Shown in pieces: positions 19,803 to 33,840 of a DNA stretch of 64,000 nt. The stretch is taken from NCBI GenBank assembly GCA_002633005.1, contig NMRA01000014.1, forward strand, positions 1,018,617-1,082,616, written 5' to 3'. The notes below the pieces were generated by a model. The model did no database searches and had not been told where the DNA came from. It saw nothing but the letters and a program-made list of their open reading frames with translations. Each line of letters begins with the position of its first letter. The stretch's first letter is position 1. The position numbers and the translations under genes were made by a program. Source of the stretch: Phoronis australis. Its lineage: Eukaryota > Phoronida > Phoronidae.

Positions 19803-22800
19803 AGTGTTGCATCAATGGACAGTCCAGCATCGGACACCAACCTCACACAGCTTTCAGTGATGGTGTCGCCACCTTGTGGTGATGTTGAAGAGGAGGAGGA
19901 GGAGGACTGCCCATTCTACTTTGAATCTGATCATTTGGCTTTGAAGGCCAACAATGACTATCATGCATTACTCAGGACTGTGTGCTTGTTGGAGGTCCAA
20001 AGGGTGAAAGCGTCACATGACCTGGAACAGCTGTATCGTAGGTGTGATCAAGCATTGCAAGATCCTATTGGATTTGTCCAGAAACTGCAAAACAAAGAAG
20101 ATTTAGGCTTACCTTCTGCTCAAAGAGTAGCTGTTATTCCAGACATTGCTTGGGACAACTACACTGCAAGTGTGAATCTGACTGATTTAGGGCTGCATAA
20201 ACACTCAACTAGAGGAAAGAATAAGGAAGGCGAGATTGGTAAGCTCAGGATATTAGCAGCTGTTTACCCATGATTGACACCCTGACATTTCTGTTGAATA
20301 CACAATGTTTCACAATCTTACCTGTTGCGTTGAAATCCATTATAAAGATAATCTCTACTGGAGGCATCTACTGAAATGCACATTCGTCAAAATCTTGCTT
20401 AATTAGAGCGGAGATGTTAAAAGTGGAGGCAGAAGATACTTCAAAGTTTTTACTTTTAATCTGACACTTTTGTGAACGTAACAGCAAAAAACTCACCTTT
20501 CCAGCCGATGTGTCGCTCAGATATTTGGGGAAAAATGTAACTTATCTGAAACAAGAACATGCGTCTAATTCTGAATATAGCTGCTGCTTCACCCGTGATT
20601 CTGCCTGTAGATGCAGTTTCACTTATATAGGCATGATTAAATAATCACATATATGACAAGACTTCGTTGTTCATTGCTCACGTGGGATCCCTAAGACCCA
20701 TGTCTAGGTGAGCTGCAGTCAGACATATCCTATGACCAAAGGAGTGCAGCCCAGTGTCCAGAATCTGGGAGTGAACAGCTATTATTGATGAGCCATACTT
20801 GCAGTCCTAAAACTGTACCACTGTTGCGGCGAAATTTTCTGTTCACTTAATTTCTTGAATAGTTTTGAGCTTCATAATTGTATGTGCAATGCAGTTCTTT
20901 TGTTTTGTTTAAAGTGGCTAATAAGCCCAGTGGGCTGGGTGTTCAAGTAACACTGATCACTGTGACTTATAAATTTATTTTGTCTCTCTAGTGTTAGTGT
21001 GTTAGAGAATGCTTTTCATGTAGAGTGAAATCTTTCCACTTTTTACACTCGAGTGTTTTTGTTGTTCATCAGTATTATTCTTTAAAGGCAATCATCCCAT
21101 GAAGAAGAAATGGGAACAGTTGGCTCCAGTAGGACAGGATGCGGTGATTGTACGTGGCAGGGTTAAGGATGCTTCCAAGCCTAGTACATTCAACAAGCTG
21201 TGGACAGCTGATGAACAGAGAAGACTAGAGGAACTGTTGATAGAGTACCCCCCTGAGAGAGTTGAAGCGCACAGGTTTGCCAAGATAGCCAAGGCTCTTG
21301 GCAACAGGACACCACAGCAAGTATGAGTGATGGTTAAACTCGGCCTGCTTTTCTTGTCATGTTTTATACATACTAATTGTAGCTTTGCTCTGAAAAGTTG
21401 TCCCCAGAACCAAACAATTAATAAATAAGTTTTTCAGTTCTGGGCATGCTATTGTTCAGGTGACAAGGGTGCTTTCAAAAAGTGCTTCTAATGTATTAGA
21501 TTTAATTGTTGTAATTCCATAAATTGTGCTTAATATTATAAAAAATTGAAGAACCTTACTTTGCATGCCATTTTATATTTATTTCCAATGCTTATCCTGG
21601 CAGCAAAAATGACAGTCACTGTAAACCTGATCAAATAGAGGAGGCAGTGTGGCCTAGTGGGATAAGCATCCGCATCCTTTACTCAAGGTTGTGGGTTTGA
21701 GTCTCACTGTGGCACACTGCTAGACCCTTGAGTCTGGTCAGCTTCTCACCACTTTTTTAACTATATATTAATAAAGCATAAAAGTGGTTCCAGGTGATCT
21801 GTGCTATGGGCCCACATGAGTGCCCTGTGAATGTCTGGTACAACGTGTACCAGACCACCTGCAACAATATTCCAGTGTTGTACTCAGTTTTAAACTAATC
21901 TTAGGTATTGCAAGTCTTTTCTGTGTGACACATTTGTGGGTAACATTTTTGGTTTTTGATGTTCTCGCTTCTGCTTGGATGTTCTAGGTTGCCAGTAGAA
22001 TTCAAAAGTACTTCTTAAAACTTGCAAAAGCCAAGCTACCCATACCAGGGCGTGTTCCGAAGTTGGGAGACCATTTTAAGAAGGTAAGTTCATTTGTGCA
22101 TTGGTATGGTAAAATACTATAAATTTAGGACACAATATTAATTGTGGACAGGTGAAATCTTCTCTTTTTTGGTTGCTGTCTCGTTTAATAAGACCATGTA
22201 TTACTAGCAGTTATTCTTCACTTATTTCACAATATGGCCGACAAATGAAATTCTATTTTGTTAAATTTTTGCTTGAATCTAAAGATTAACAACGTAATAT
22301 ATTTTTTAAATATTGTGGGGCTGGGCAATATTTTTACCATTATTCATGTAATTATATGAACAGCAGTCTCCTGGTTTTATGTATTCTAACATTATGTTAA
22401 CTTTTTTCTTATGGTAAATTAATGGGACTTTAACTCCCTAATGTTTTAGTCAACAGGTACGAGTTTTTTACCAGGCTTGTGTACACTTGTTATGCCTCAA
22501 ACATCTGTTTTAGATGGGCACAAGTCGCTACCAAAAGTTTTATCACCCAGCCTCCACCTTTCTGCAATCGTATGAGCCTCCAGTGTATATGCCTGATGAT
22601 GAACAAAGTGATGAAGCTGAAGATGAGGCTGATGATGGCAGAAGTGAAGAAAATTTCCAGGCATTTAGTGCAGCAAGTAGCGTCTGCAGTGAGGATGGAC
22701 CTCAAAGTATACTGTCTGACAGGGTGAGCAAGGTGTTATGGGTAAACTTTCCAGAGTTGCTTTTAAACGAGACAGTCAAAGTATGCGAGCTTGATTTTTC

Positions 22801-25800
22801 ATCAGGGCTTGGAATTTTCCTCTTTTAACAGGATTTCCTCTTTTTGGTTTCAATTTAATCTTGTATGATTTCCAGTTTCCTCTTTTTTGTCTTTTTTTAT
22901 CATTATTTTGACTTTATTCAATGCAAAAACGTTCATTTCAGTTAAATTTTACAACACAAAAATATTTCTATCACACAAGTCTTTATTTGTGGAACGATAC
23001 CACCACCTGGAAATTTTTCCTCTTTTTTGTCATTGGTCATTTCAAACCCTGTATTATAAAAAACACAGTTATCCTATATTGAAACTGATTGCTTTGTTCT
23101 TGCATGCACCTGTACTTAATTGTTGGTTGGTGTCTTTCAGCTTCCACCATCTTTGTTCAGACTTTGATTTAGTCACTGCATTGTTAACACCCTGTTTAAC
23201 TTCGATTTAACTGGGCATAATGTAATGGTTACAGTCTTGTTGTAACATAGACGTAACATAGTACAGTTATGTTATATAGGAAGAGCAAGTCAGCTACCCT
23301 GAAAGTGTAAGAAAGTCAGAAGATTACCTGGAGCTTTTGAGGCTTAAAAAACTAAAGCAGGAAAAATTAAGAGGTCTTACCTACCACCATGGTTTTAAGG
23401 TAGTGTTGTATTGCCTTTGAGTGCTAATTTGCATCTATCGTGTATATAAGATAATTTAATGGATTTTTCAATAATTTGTGTTTGGCTAATGCTGTTCTTT
23501 ACTACTCAACATATGTGACAGTTTTTAAAATCCATAAGCTTTGTTTTTAATGAAACTGTGCGACTTAAATTGCGGGAACTCTTTAAATAATGATTAGAAT
23601 TGCTGTATTTAATCACAGAAGAAAAAAGTACTCAAAAAATGTTCTGCAGCTTACAGCTCACAATTTTTCCTTCTGTGAATTGAGAGAGTTGAAAATTGAG
23701 CTTGCATATTGTTATTTTGCCAGTTAATTAATGTTTAGCATTTATTTTTATACTTCATCATTTCTTTTGTCTTCATGCTTTGTGTTCCTTCCTTGTTATA
23801 GTGCGATGTTTGTGATATGGACCCTATTATTGGCACCAGGTGGCACTGTCTGCAGTGTCCAGAAGAGAGCTGTGTGGACTTCTGTGACACATGTGTTGGA
23901 AGGTACTCTTTTGTTTTATTCACTCACATGTTCAATGTGTCATAACGATTTAGCATGGAGCCATGTCCTTACTTGTGACCAACTGTGCATTTTGTACTGT
24001 TGTTTTGTTGCTCTTGTTCATATATTTGTTCATGTGTTTGTGATATGACCCTTGATCTTAGCAAAAAGTGAAGTAATAGGGCTGTCCCGTATTACACAGC
24101 GACACTCAAATCATGCTGTAGTTACCCACAATGCCGTAAACATACATCAGGCATTTGCTGCCTCGTTTTAGTGCCACTGGAGTTTCACATGTTTTCGTTG
24201 TGGTCTGATTCTTTACTAGTTTTTCTCAGTTGCATTACTCCATTCGTCCTTCCAATGCCAACAAAGTATTACTGCTGTGCTGTGAGCTGCAACTTTGACA
24301 TGAGAAAGTTTGATGAACTGGATAAATACCTGTGGATGTGTTATCTGAAATTCATCGGTGAGCGACACAAAATGCACCTGATTTCCAAAACAAGGTGACA
24401 CGCTTTCATATCTCCGGGACAAAGGAGAGTTCTGTCGTCGTGTAATTTGGAACGGCCCTGTTGTCAGTATTGTGTTTCACTATCCTGACAGAATATTTAT
24501 GATACTACAGAACTGTGATTTATACACAAGAGTATTGTTCAGTCACGAAAGTCAACTTGTGAAATGTATACAGCGTCTTTTAGAAAATATGCCATACCAG
24601 GGCTGCCAACTGTTATGGATTTATCCATATTCTATGTTACTTTTAGTGCCTGAAAAAAAATTATACATACAGGTTTTGAACATTAATTTCTCTTCCAAAA
24701 AATCAGCTGACAGTAAAAAAAACTAAACCTCCCCCATTGCTGAAACCAAAGGAAAAAATCGTCTTTCACAACAAAATAATGGTGCTGGTTGAGTAAACTC
24801 TGATAGTGAAATGACAGATCTGCCCTTAGATTTTCTCTGGCTGCTGTATTTATTCAAATTGAGTCCTTAAATGCCATTTAGTCCTGACATTTCAGAGATT
24901 GTGTGATCTTTCCAAAAGGTACAATGATATTTCAGAAATTTAAGTGTCAGTTGGTGAATGCATTTTTCTTTTTTTATCACTGGTCATTGCTGACACTGAA
25001 GAGTAACAGTTCAAGGTTCTGCTATGTTGTTGCAGCTATGGCATTTCCAGCATTTTGATCATTGCCTTTATGGAGTTTGTCACTACTTGCGAAATTTTTA
25101 AAGAGCAGCATTAAAGCCATGCTTTCTGTCAAAAAAAAAGTTGTTTAAGGTCACTTACCATTACAAAATTGGTCTCAAACTGTTTGTTAGTCAAATTGGA
25201 GGTGATTTCAGGGCACTTTGTTAAATGTTTTCAGATTTCGTGCTTGGTCCGAGCTAATAATGAATATTTTTTTGACATTCACATCTCTTGGGCTGGCTCA
25301 CTTTTAACGTTACTCTTGCTGCAGATCTCTCTGCCTTCAATCCTCCTTGACATGACTTGACTTTACTCATTTTTTCGCTCCACCACTGCACTCTTTTGCC
25401 CCCTAATTGGTTTTCTGTGAGGTAGTTCTCCACTCATTTCATACAAATAAGTTAGATTTATTTCATTTATTTTTCTGTAGTTGGGGTGTGTCTAACTGGC
25501 TCAATATGAACACATCTTAGTTGCAACAAACCAACTGTCTCTAACTGCCTGTGTCTGAGTTAAACGAAATGCGGCCTATGGATAACCAACTTGATCCAAT
25601 GAACAATAGTCAAGTTACTGTATCCTATTCTAATGTAGAAATTTTTATAACCTTCTATTGACCAAAATCCTCTGGGTCACCTGGTCACCTCTTGCACCCC
25701 ATATTTACAACACCATGAGATGTCACGTGTGAATGAGTGAATGACATGGTGATACAGTTTTCAGACCTTATTAACAGTTATAAAGAGGTGCTCATAGCTG

Positions 25801-26429
25801 GCATTTATGATTAGGCTTTGCCTTTACTTTCTCCTACTCCACAATTGGCTGTGTTATGCAAAATTACCCCCCAAGTGCCCTCGCCCTAAATAAGTGAGGT
25901 ACAAAATATATATTTTTCCATGATAGTTATAGATGTAAAAATCTAGGTGAGGATGCGTTATAGTTGAGTATTGCCGTATTTCCTTTTCATTCTCTTAATA
26001 ACTGTTTTTTGCAATACTTCATTTTACTGAATACAATTGTTGTGCATTTCTTGCTTAGTCAGTGGTTTTTGCTTTCATCTTTGCATTGTGTTTGATTTTA
26101 CTTCGACACTTTTGACAATTGTTCCTGAATGGTGTAATCCACACACGCAATTTTGTGTTTCCAATGAGTTCTAGGTACCTGTATTTGTATATACATTCTG
26201 AGCAGTGTAGGTGCTGATACAGAATGTCATGTTTGGTGGAAGTTGGAAACATGTGTTAAAAACATCTTACACGTTTTGTAGGTCGTTTGAAACTGAGAGT
26301 CACAAGTCATCGCACAGACTGGAACAGATTACAGAAGGAGCCCCAGCTCCAGTGATGGACTCGGACTACATGAGGTTCATGCCAGGGGGTTATAACTACC
26401 TTGATCCTAACTACATGCCAGCCAGCTGA
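19803..26429 (+). CDS. ZZZ3: ZZ-type zinc finger protein ZZZ3, ATAC complex subunit
   Basis: ZZZ3 is a nuclear subunit of the ATAC histone acetyltransferase complex that reads the histone H3 tail. Seven plus-strand exons join in phase: 19803-20238, 21088-21320, 21988-22083, 22514-22723, 23280-23399, 23802-23902 and 26282-26429 (stop TGA). From the first Met at 19815 they give 443 residues. Exon 1 has an acidic run and the family block [11 protein letters not shown]. Exons 2-3 form the Myb/SANT domain ([17 protein letters not shown] to [12 protein letters not shown]). Exon 4 is acidic with [11 protein letters not shown]. Exons 6-7 form the ZZ finger: CDVC, WHCLQC, DFCDTC and the His pair in SHKSSH. 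The C-terminus [12 protein letters not shown] is the conserved end. Human ZZZ3 is about twice as long because of a disordered N-terminal half. A good acceptor (TTGTTACAG) precedes exon 1 in frame, so an upstream exon, coding or 5' UTR, is likely. Confidence 0.92.
21643..21868 (+). mobile_element. tRNA-derived SINE, plus-orientation copy (ZZZ3 intron 2)
   Basis: The head has a TGGCCTAGTGG A-box-like and a GGTTTGAGTCTC B-box-like motif in tRNA spacing. A tRNA-unrelated body follows and the tail is GTACCAGACCACCTGCA. The tail and head order match the minus copy at 12956-13163. It lies between ZZZ3 exons 2 and 3. Confidence 0.75.
24255..24398 (+). mobile_element. Remnant of a transposon-type N-terminal zinc-finger ORF in the last ZZZ3 intron
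   Basis: From the ATG at 24255 the frame reads [20 protein letters not shown] and continues to a stop at 24396. The Met-Pro start with close cysteines and the RKFDELDKY run resemble THAP-like or transposon N-terminal fingers seen in marine invertebrate genomes, from memory only. No downstream transposase follows. It lies within the 2.4-kb ZZZ3 intron 6. Confidence 0.3.
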
Positions 26430-26487
26430 TGACAGACTCAGCAGTTTGCAAAAAGAACTCCATGTCACATTCTTGACTCGGATTGGC

Positions 26488-26493
26488 AATAAA
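26488..26493 (+). terminator. Probable ZZZ3 polyadenylation signal
   Basis: AATAAA about 60 bases after the ZZZ3 stop codon, the first canonical signal downstream. Confidence 0.5.
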
Positions 26494-26499
26494 TGGCTA

Positions 26500-29400
26500 T
26501 GACTGCCTCACTTTTGAACTACATGCCTGTATCCCCATGGTGGCAGTCAGTCAAAGGGTATCTCACTATAACTGTGCTAACCTGGGGATGAACTCTGAAA
26601 GGGATCAAGGAAAGTAAAGTGTTTTTGCCATGAGCTGCATCCTGCATCCTGCAGTAGGCTGCACTATGCCTGTGAAGTACTGTATGCACATTAAGTTGCA
26701 TCTCGTTGTGCTAAACTGACTATAACACGAAAATCAAAATAGGCCCCGTTACTCTCATAACATTGGTCTCGTAATATTCCTTATTGTGATAGGAATTGAT
26801 TTCCTTTACCAACCAGAATGTCAAGACAATAAGCGACTCAAAGGTATGCCTCTGAGTTTTTTAGGGTTTGCCAACCCTAAAATTGCTGATTTGAAAATTG
26901 GGCATGTAAGTATTGACTGTGACTTGAATAGATAATGAAACTAGAATCCTACCATGTGAGGGATAATATTTTATTTAGACAAAATTCACGCAGGAGGCTG
27001 AACTCAAAGGACAAACAGGAGACACTTGACTGCAAGGCACCTTGTACTTGATTGCTAGCTTTCTGCAAGAGCTGCTGTCATTAAGACGCCTGTTTATCAG
27101 AAGAACTGATTTGTGTTATTTTTGTGTAGAGCAGAGCAATTGCCACATTAGTGATGATTTCACAGCAATTAAAGACTGGCTAAAATAAATTGATGTTTCA
27201 TAGATTAAAACTGGCTTCTGGAATTTATTTTCTCGTGAAAAGTTACTTTAGAGTCATCATTACTCACAGAAATACCATGAGGCAACTCCTATTCTAACAT
27301 TTTGGGTTTTGTCAGTCCAATCCCTAAGCGAGCTTAAAGCCAGACTGGGACTTACCTGTCCTAATTGATTCACAAATTTTAATTGAAATTAAAATGTGTG
27401 TCAGTGGCTTAGCCACGCTGCTGAAAAAAACCTGTTCTCTAATTTCTCTTGTAAAGTATCAGTTTTGAAAATTGGAAGATGGCTAATATTTGGGTTTCAA
27501 TTTTAGAAACAGCCATGTTGGTCATTTACATTATTTGTTCTTTTTTTTTATTTTGACATGTACACTAAACAGTCGCGTTATCCATGAGTAGCAACTAGCT
27601 CACTTCAATTTGTGATGGTGCCATCAAGCCGTTGATGTGCCAAGGAACTTGTTGGATATTGTGGGGTGGACAGTACACTGCTTTCTCATCCTCTTGTGTG
27701 CAAATTCTGTTACGGTAAGAGTTGCCTAATGCTTTTAAAATTACCCAACATGCTTGCATTAGATTTCGATTCTCTGGTTGCTGTAATAGTAATTCTTTGA
27801 ACCATGGTGGATTATTCACTGTGAATCACGCCAAGCGAAAGGCTTAACTATGGACTTAATTGATATTTGGATATGCCGGCGCCTGGATTTGGAAACAGCA
27901 GATTGATATCTAGATATGCCATAGCCTGGATTTAGAAACCACTAACATCTGAAGTTGAAACTAAATGTTTTAATGAGAGTTTTAATCTCAGTTTAGGAGG
28001 TTGCTTGTTAGAATTATAATGTGAAAGTAATTATTTCTTTTCTGTTCACACATAAACTACAAAGCAAAGTGAACTTGGTCACCAAAATGACTTTTAAAAA
28101 GTAACTTATTTCTGTCATGTTCCAGACATCATGAAAAGAATCCTTCCCTGACACCCTAATCCATCGAGTTTGGGCAACTCCACCAGTTCCCTAACCTTAA
28201 AGTCCCTTTTATCTTCAAAAGTTGATGTTATCTTTTTGGGGTGATAAACCTGGGTAATCAGGCAGGAAATTGCCCATCATAAACATGGTTGTAAATACTG
28301 GGGCAACAATAGTATTTATTTTAAATTTTCATTTTGGAATTTTTTAAAGAGCATCTTTGAATGCTTAATGAGAATTACAAGTGCTGAAGTTTTGAATTTT
28401 GAAAATCGAATAAGAAATGTGACTATTCAGTACTTGTGCACTATGGTGGCGCATCAAAACTGATTGTTGTGCATTGTTCTTTAGGACACAATGCCTCGTT
28501 TTAGCATCAATTTTAACTAGCAAACGTGAAAGCGCTCGTGTTCCTAACATGCGTAACCATTTGTAGTTTGGAGGCAACACCTCGTTTTCGATCATAATGT
28601 CGAATTCGTGCAAGTATTGAATTATAATCTGTCTTTTAACAATGTTTCCCAGAGCTCAATCAGTGAGGGTATTCTGCTTCATTGATTCTGCTCAGCTCGA
28701 AACAGAATGGGCCGATTACCAAGGGTCATAAACAAGCAGTTGTAAAGTGAAGAAATCCAACTGTCTTCCTACAATTCTGGGCGTGATTGTGTGGCCTCCT
28801 ACTGTGGGCAAGTTTACAAAGAATTGAAGACAGGTGCAGTTTGTGACATTTATTATTTCTATTTCTGTACATACATGGAATATATTTGCATACTTGATAG
28901 TTTAATGAATTATAATTTGATTATATTGAATTGTATTGTTCGTATATATTTATCCCAATAAGTCAAACGTTTTTACAGTCTGGATCATAATAATAAACAC
29001 ACGCACCAGGCACTTAATCAATGCTCGCTTAGTTTTCAACAACATATGTGAAATTCAACCATCTATTTCTAAATCTAGCAAACTGTCCTTTCTAAAAATA
29101 TATTTCTCTTAAGGTATAGTACTGCTTAAAAAATATTGGCTAAGACATAATATAGATGGTAAAGCGTCCCAATCTTTGAGGGCATGTGTGACATTTCGCA
29201 ACAAATTTGTTGATGAATAGACATCGTTGATTACAAAAAAACACCAGCGTTTATTGGTGTTCATGATTATAATTGGAGCAAAGAAACATCTTCTTAGAAA
29301 AGTTCAAGTTAATTCATATAGAAAATCTTTCTGTGTCTGGGACTTGTTTATAAACTGTACAAGGAAAAGACTCAGAGACGCCTATTTTACAAGGGATATA

Positions 29401-31290
29401 AATTTGTACATAATTGTCTGTGAACGAGTCGATACTCAAACCATCTTATAACATCAATAGACACGTTTTCAAGTAGTTTTCCAACCCATAGTTAATTCAT
29501 TGCTCATTGCCGATCTGAGAAATCCATTTATCCTGTGAAACCGGCATCCTCATATTCCAAGTAAATACACCGTACACTGATCTACTTTCTTATTTTTGTC
29601 ATCGTGTTTTACACCTCCGGATGATGTGGTAGAACTAATACAACACTAGTATTATAATTTCTGTCACAGACCCAAGAAGACAGTGATGCTTTCATAAGTC
29701 TGTAAAAAGTTGTTATGGGTCTAAAGGTATTTCTTAAATGTTTCGTGATACAACACAATCCTTCATGGTCCATTACATCTTATACAAATCCCATCCCTCT
29801 ATGATTCCATGATATTAAAACAACTGACTTCGTTCAGATTCTCATTGAAGAAGAGTAGTTACTGAGTGGCTGATCAATAACATTTTCAAAGTATCTGGTA
29901 CACCGATGTCAAGACGAAAAGTTTTTCCATACAGAACTTATTTTTAAGCCAACATAACATTACAATAATCACATGAGTCTATTTTTTCCAAAAATACTTC
30001 GTTCCGACGCTATCCACTATTTTTTTGCATTCACTATTCTATAGCTCCCAAAGTTTGAGTGCCTTTGTGTAAGAAGCCACCATTCAACATACGCCACTGT
30101 CATAATGGGCCATAACTTAGGTGTTGTACTCTATCATTTTTCTGGCCCCAACTAGATTTTAAAAGGAGTTTCTTTTGTATACTTGGGAGGGAGATGGGAA
30201 GCGTTGGTAAACAAATGATCGAGTACAATGGAATCATGTCAGAGCTAAATTCATCTGTTCATTGTCTCGTTGCAATGCCATACTTTGATATGTGTGCTTG
30301 AAACTAACTTTTATGTGCGTGGGGTATCATTACAGGCAGACACTGAGATTTTTTATGGGCTTTTGTCAGGCTCTTCAGTCATAAGGACTCGCAATGCAGA
30401 GCTATTTTAGGCGTCATTAAAAGGCATTTGCGGATAAGGACAATTTCCTCAGGCATCTGATTTCAAAGGCCTGTTGCTTCAGTAATAGTGTTTGCGCTTA
30501 TGACCTCCTGCTCCAAACACAAAGGGCGATCGTGGTAGAGCTAGGCTGCCTGCAATGTCTTGGGTCCGAGACCATCATATGTTACTCGAGACTCGACTCA
30601 AAAAATAAAAAATCGCGTGTCCTGCTTCACAGGTGATGTGATTGGTAAATTTTCGAAACGACTCTAGCGTAAAGTTTGGTGGTCACGCTGGGTCCCTGGC
30701 ATTTATACAAAACATCTTCATTTTGTAAGACCACTAAAATCTACAGAATGTACAAGGACAAAATTAATTTTGTGTCGAATTCAATCTCTAGAAGCTGAAT
30801 TGGTATAAAAGTAACTGAAGACGTCACACTTGCTCGTGGTGATTGTCAATATTAAATTTTGGTTTCACTGTTAAGCAGCCGAAACACATAAAACTAATAT
30901 AAATCCATACTAATCTTTGTCGAACTTTGTTATTGCTCAATGCATGTAAAGGGGGCTGAAACGCAATGAACAGACTACATTGCAATGTTGAAAGTGGTTC
31001 GCTGCCACTGAAACATAATTTAACCTGTTCACCAGATATTTTTAGGGTTTGTTCGTAAAAAAATTTTATTTCTGTTGATACCAAATCATTTTTGTTTAGT
31101 TCCAAATTTCAAAAAAAATGATCGTCAACTGCTCGCCACTTTGTCGATTTTTCTCCCACGTGGCAAACACGTTTCCCTATTTGGTATAGCAAGACATAGA
31201 CGTAGTACATTTCCTTTTATGAAAATGTGACCATTAACCTCAAGCGACTTCAAGTAACTGTGAGCGCATGCGCGTATTTATTATGAGGGG
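26500..31290. other. Intergenic stretch without recognised genes
   Basis: Only short ORFs occur (up to about 93 codons on the minus strand at 31105-30824), with no family signature, splice structure or repeats that I could recognise. Confidence 0.5.
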
Positions 31291-31302
31291 GAGGTAAATT
31301 AG

Positions 31303-31327
31303 AAACTCTGTGGTAACCACAGAGTTT
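31303..31327. repeat. Perfect 12-bp-arm palindrome
   Basis: AAACTCTGTGGT and ACCACAGAGTTT separated by one base, followed by a T-rich run. It could form a hairpin of 12 bp. Function unknown. Confidence 0.6.
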
Positions 31328-31594
31328 TTCTTTCGCGCGTATTTCAGTATTGGCTTATTTTGTGATTTTTTTCTGGAAGTTTCCTCACAGGGGAAAGTGA
31401 ATTACTCAGTAGCAGACGTTGCGATGTGGTACTTTTGTCAGGAATAGTTTAAAAGATATTTTTGACGAGCTTTTGCGTTTCATTCCTATTTAATATCTTT
31501 GCCATGGCCATAGCTAAGATATGTCCCAAAATGAATTATCGTACTTATTCATCTCCAGTGAGTAGAGTATAAAATATGTACATGTGTGAACGTG

Positions 31595-31672
31595 TACGCA
31601 CGCACGCACGCACACACACACAAACACACACACATACAAACACACACACACACACACGAACACGCGAACACA
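31595..31672. repeat. Imperfect (CA)n microsatellite
   Basis: CGCACG and CACACA repeats for about 78 bp, with interruptions. The Cys/Val-rich minus-strand ORFs across it are repeat artefacts. Confidence 0.85.
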
Positions 31673-32630
31673 CGTGCGATAGCCCGTACACAAGTGGATA
31701 CGGACGACCAAACACTGTAGTTCCTATTACTCAATGAGCATTTTGATCACAGAAGAGGAATAGTGACGACTTGAGGCCAACCTGCCCTGTTCAGTAGTGG
31801 CAGATGGTCAAAATTATATTATTCGAACGTAATTAAAAGCGCTAGTTTGCTGAAGCGAAAACTATCCCAAGTTCCACTGAAATGAAATAAATTAACTTAA
31901 CAGTGGAGTTACTTCCTGTTAAAGGAATTAATGAACTCATTTCGATACGTTGCATTATCATCTGCCTTCACTCGCTGTGATAATTTTATCTCAGTGAGAC
32001 AAAGATGGGTCTCGCCCAAATACTATTGTTTCGAACTGCTGCACTGCATGGGTTTGAAACCAGACAGAGATTGTCAGGTTCTTGCCTAATCAGCCATATC
32101 TCTCATGGGAGCAGGAAACATGTTGCCGAAACTAATGGCGTAAAAACTGTTTCATAGGTCTTAAGAGTTTTCTCTACATGCTGTTAGCCACCCTTCTAAA
32201 CCAGTGCTAATAGGTCAAGTCGAAATCGCAATTTCCAAACTGGAATAAAGCAACTTAGCAGCATGGAGCATCATCACAAAACAATCATATTCAAAGATGG
32301 AGCTGCATTGGGCTTCGGCGCTGGTGATATAGACCGCTGCTGCTGGTTTCGACTTGGACCCAGTGGAAGTACATGTACCTGCTACAAGTTGGTCATTGCT
32401 TGCCTGAGAACATGGTGGTGTGTGAAATGTCCCGCCGTGACAAACACGTTGCTCTCAAACAAATAAGGGATGTCAGGTCATTTCAGGTCAAGAAGTCGCC
32501 TCTAATTTGAGTAAGGAACAATTTAAGTTTAAAAATCACTAATTTCATAATTGTAAGCTAGGTTTATAGCAGCGCAGTCCAATATAACGTTACTTGAAAA
32601 TCCACTGGAATCGGAGATTGTGAGACATTA

Positions 32631-33314
32631 GAGAACTTTCGCAAAGCGACGTGAACGTAAATTAAGACACATACGTAACTGCGCGTGTAGATAACAGTAA
32701 CAAAAATGGGTTTCGCAATAGCTAAATTTTTACGCTAGTGCAAATTTTAAGTAAACGTGAACTGAATAACTGAGCTCAGAGTGTCCAGTTATCGAAGTAC
32801 ATATCCGCTAGATAGAACTACATGTTGAATGCGAAAAATAGTCCTTTCTACGCACTCCTGCAAAAAAACGGTCAACTCCTAGAATGCGAATTTTTATTTG
32901 GAGTTTAAAATAAACAGATGCATGTACATTAAGCATGTAAAAATATTAGCAACACAAAGCCATATCTTTTAAAATCCATTCTAGTTCGATTATATTCATG
33001 AGCGAACCCCGGCAGAATAAAGATTTTGAAAAGGTGTTTTCTTGCAACTAAACTTTAAGAACATTCTTAGACAAAAGAATTGTGTTTGCTTTATACTGAA
33101 GAAGAAAGACTGCATGAGAACCCTATCAAAATAAAAAAATTTCCGATGTCTTACCAAATAAGAATTAAAAAGAGACCCCAGGTTTCGCGTTTAAAGGTAC
33201 TCGAATCTCCTTGTATTCGAGTAAAATACTCAAACACAGCCAACATTTGGCATGTATGACGCAGTATTATAAATGCGTGATAATTCACGTTCACGTCGCT
33301 TAGCGAAACCTCCC
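32631..33314. mobile_element. MITE-like element with terminal inverted repeats and TA target
   Basis: The left end GAGAACTTTCGCAAAGCGAC and the right end (minus strand GGGAGGTTTCGCTAAGCGAC) form imperfect terminal inverted repeats that continue through GTGAACGT. Both flanks carry TA next to the ends, suggesting Tc1/mariner-type TA duplication. It is about 684 bp and has no transposase. A related copy in inverted orientation is at 46720-47288. Confidence 0.7.
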
Positions 33315-33360
33315 TATTACGTCAAAGAGTGCAGAAAGTCGATATTAGACGATAAAGGAA

Positions 33361-33532
33361 TTTATATGCGCTAACTGCGAAGCGATACCGAAGCTATTTT
33401 ACAGTGAAACAACACGTGTAGTTGAGATAAAAGGTCATATATATTATGACAAACTAAACTACTACAGATATCAGTAATTACAAAAGTTATATAACATGTT
33501 GCACTGTAAAGGTGGGTGATAATCTGCCATAG
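33361..33532. repeat. 172-bp direct duplication, copy 1
   Basis: Matches 33841-34012 exactly 480 bp downstream with about three mismatches. Both begin TTTATATGCGCTAACTGCGA and end AATCTGCCA(T/C)AG. It lies just after the MITE. Confidence 0.9.
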
Positions 33533-33840
33533 TAAGTTAGGAAACAATATGCGGAAGAATAACAGCAACACCGGGACAGCGACATGTGAAATTTGAGGAT
33601 AACAGGGAAAGAATGAAAATTGGTTTGAGGGAGGGAGGGAAAGAGAAATTGAGCGAAAAATGAAAGTTGGAGAGAATTGTGGACGATGGCCCAGTGTTGC
33701 AACAAGACAAAGAGATCACGTGGTACAATTAAACCAATAATCGTAAAACAAAGAGGGTCACTGACCTGAGAATCCAAACAATATGTTAATGAGGAGGAGG
33801 CAGTATAGCTTACATAAAATAATTTAATACTTAAATAATT

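Noticed and set aside
21643..21715. Functional tRNA gene
   Set aside because: A/B boxes are diverged and followed by a SINE body and tail; cloverleaf pairing is not convincing.
31514..31734. Cys/Val-rich minus ORFs
   Set aside because: Microsatellite artefact.
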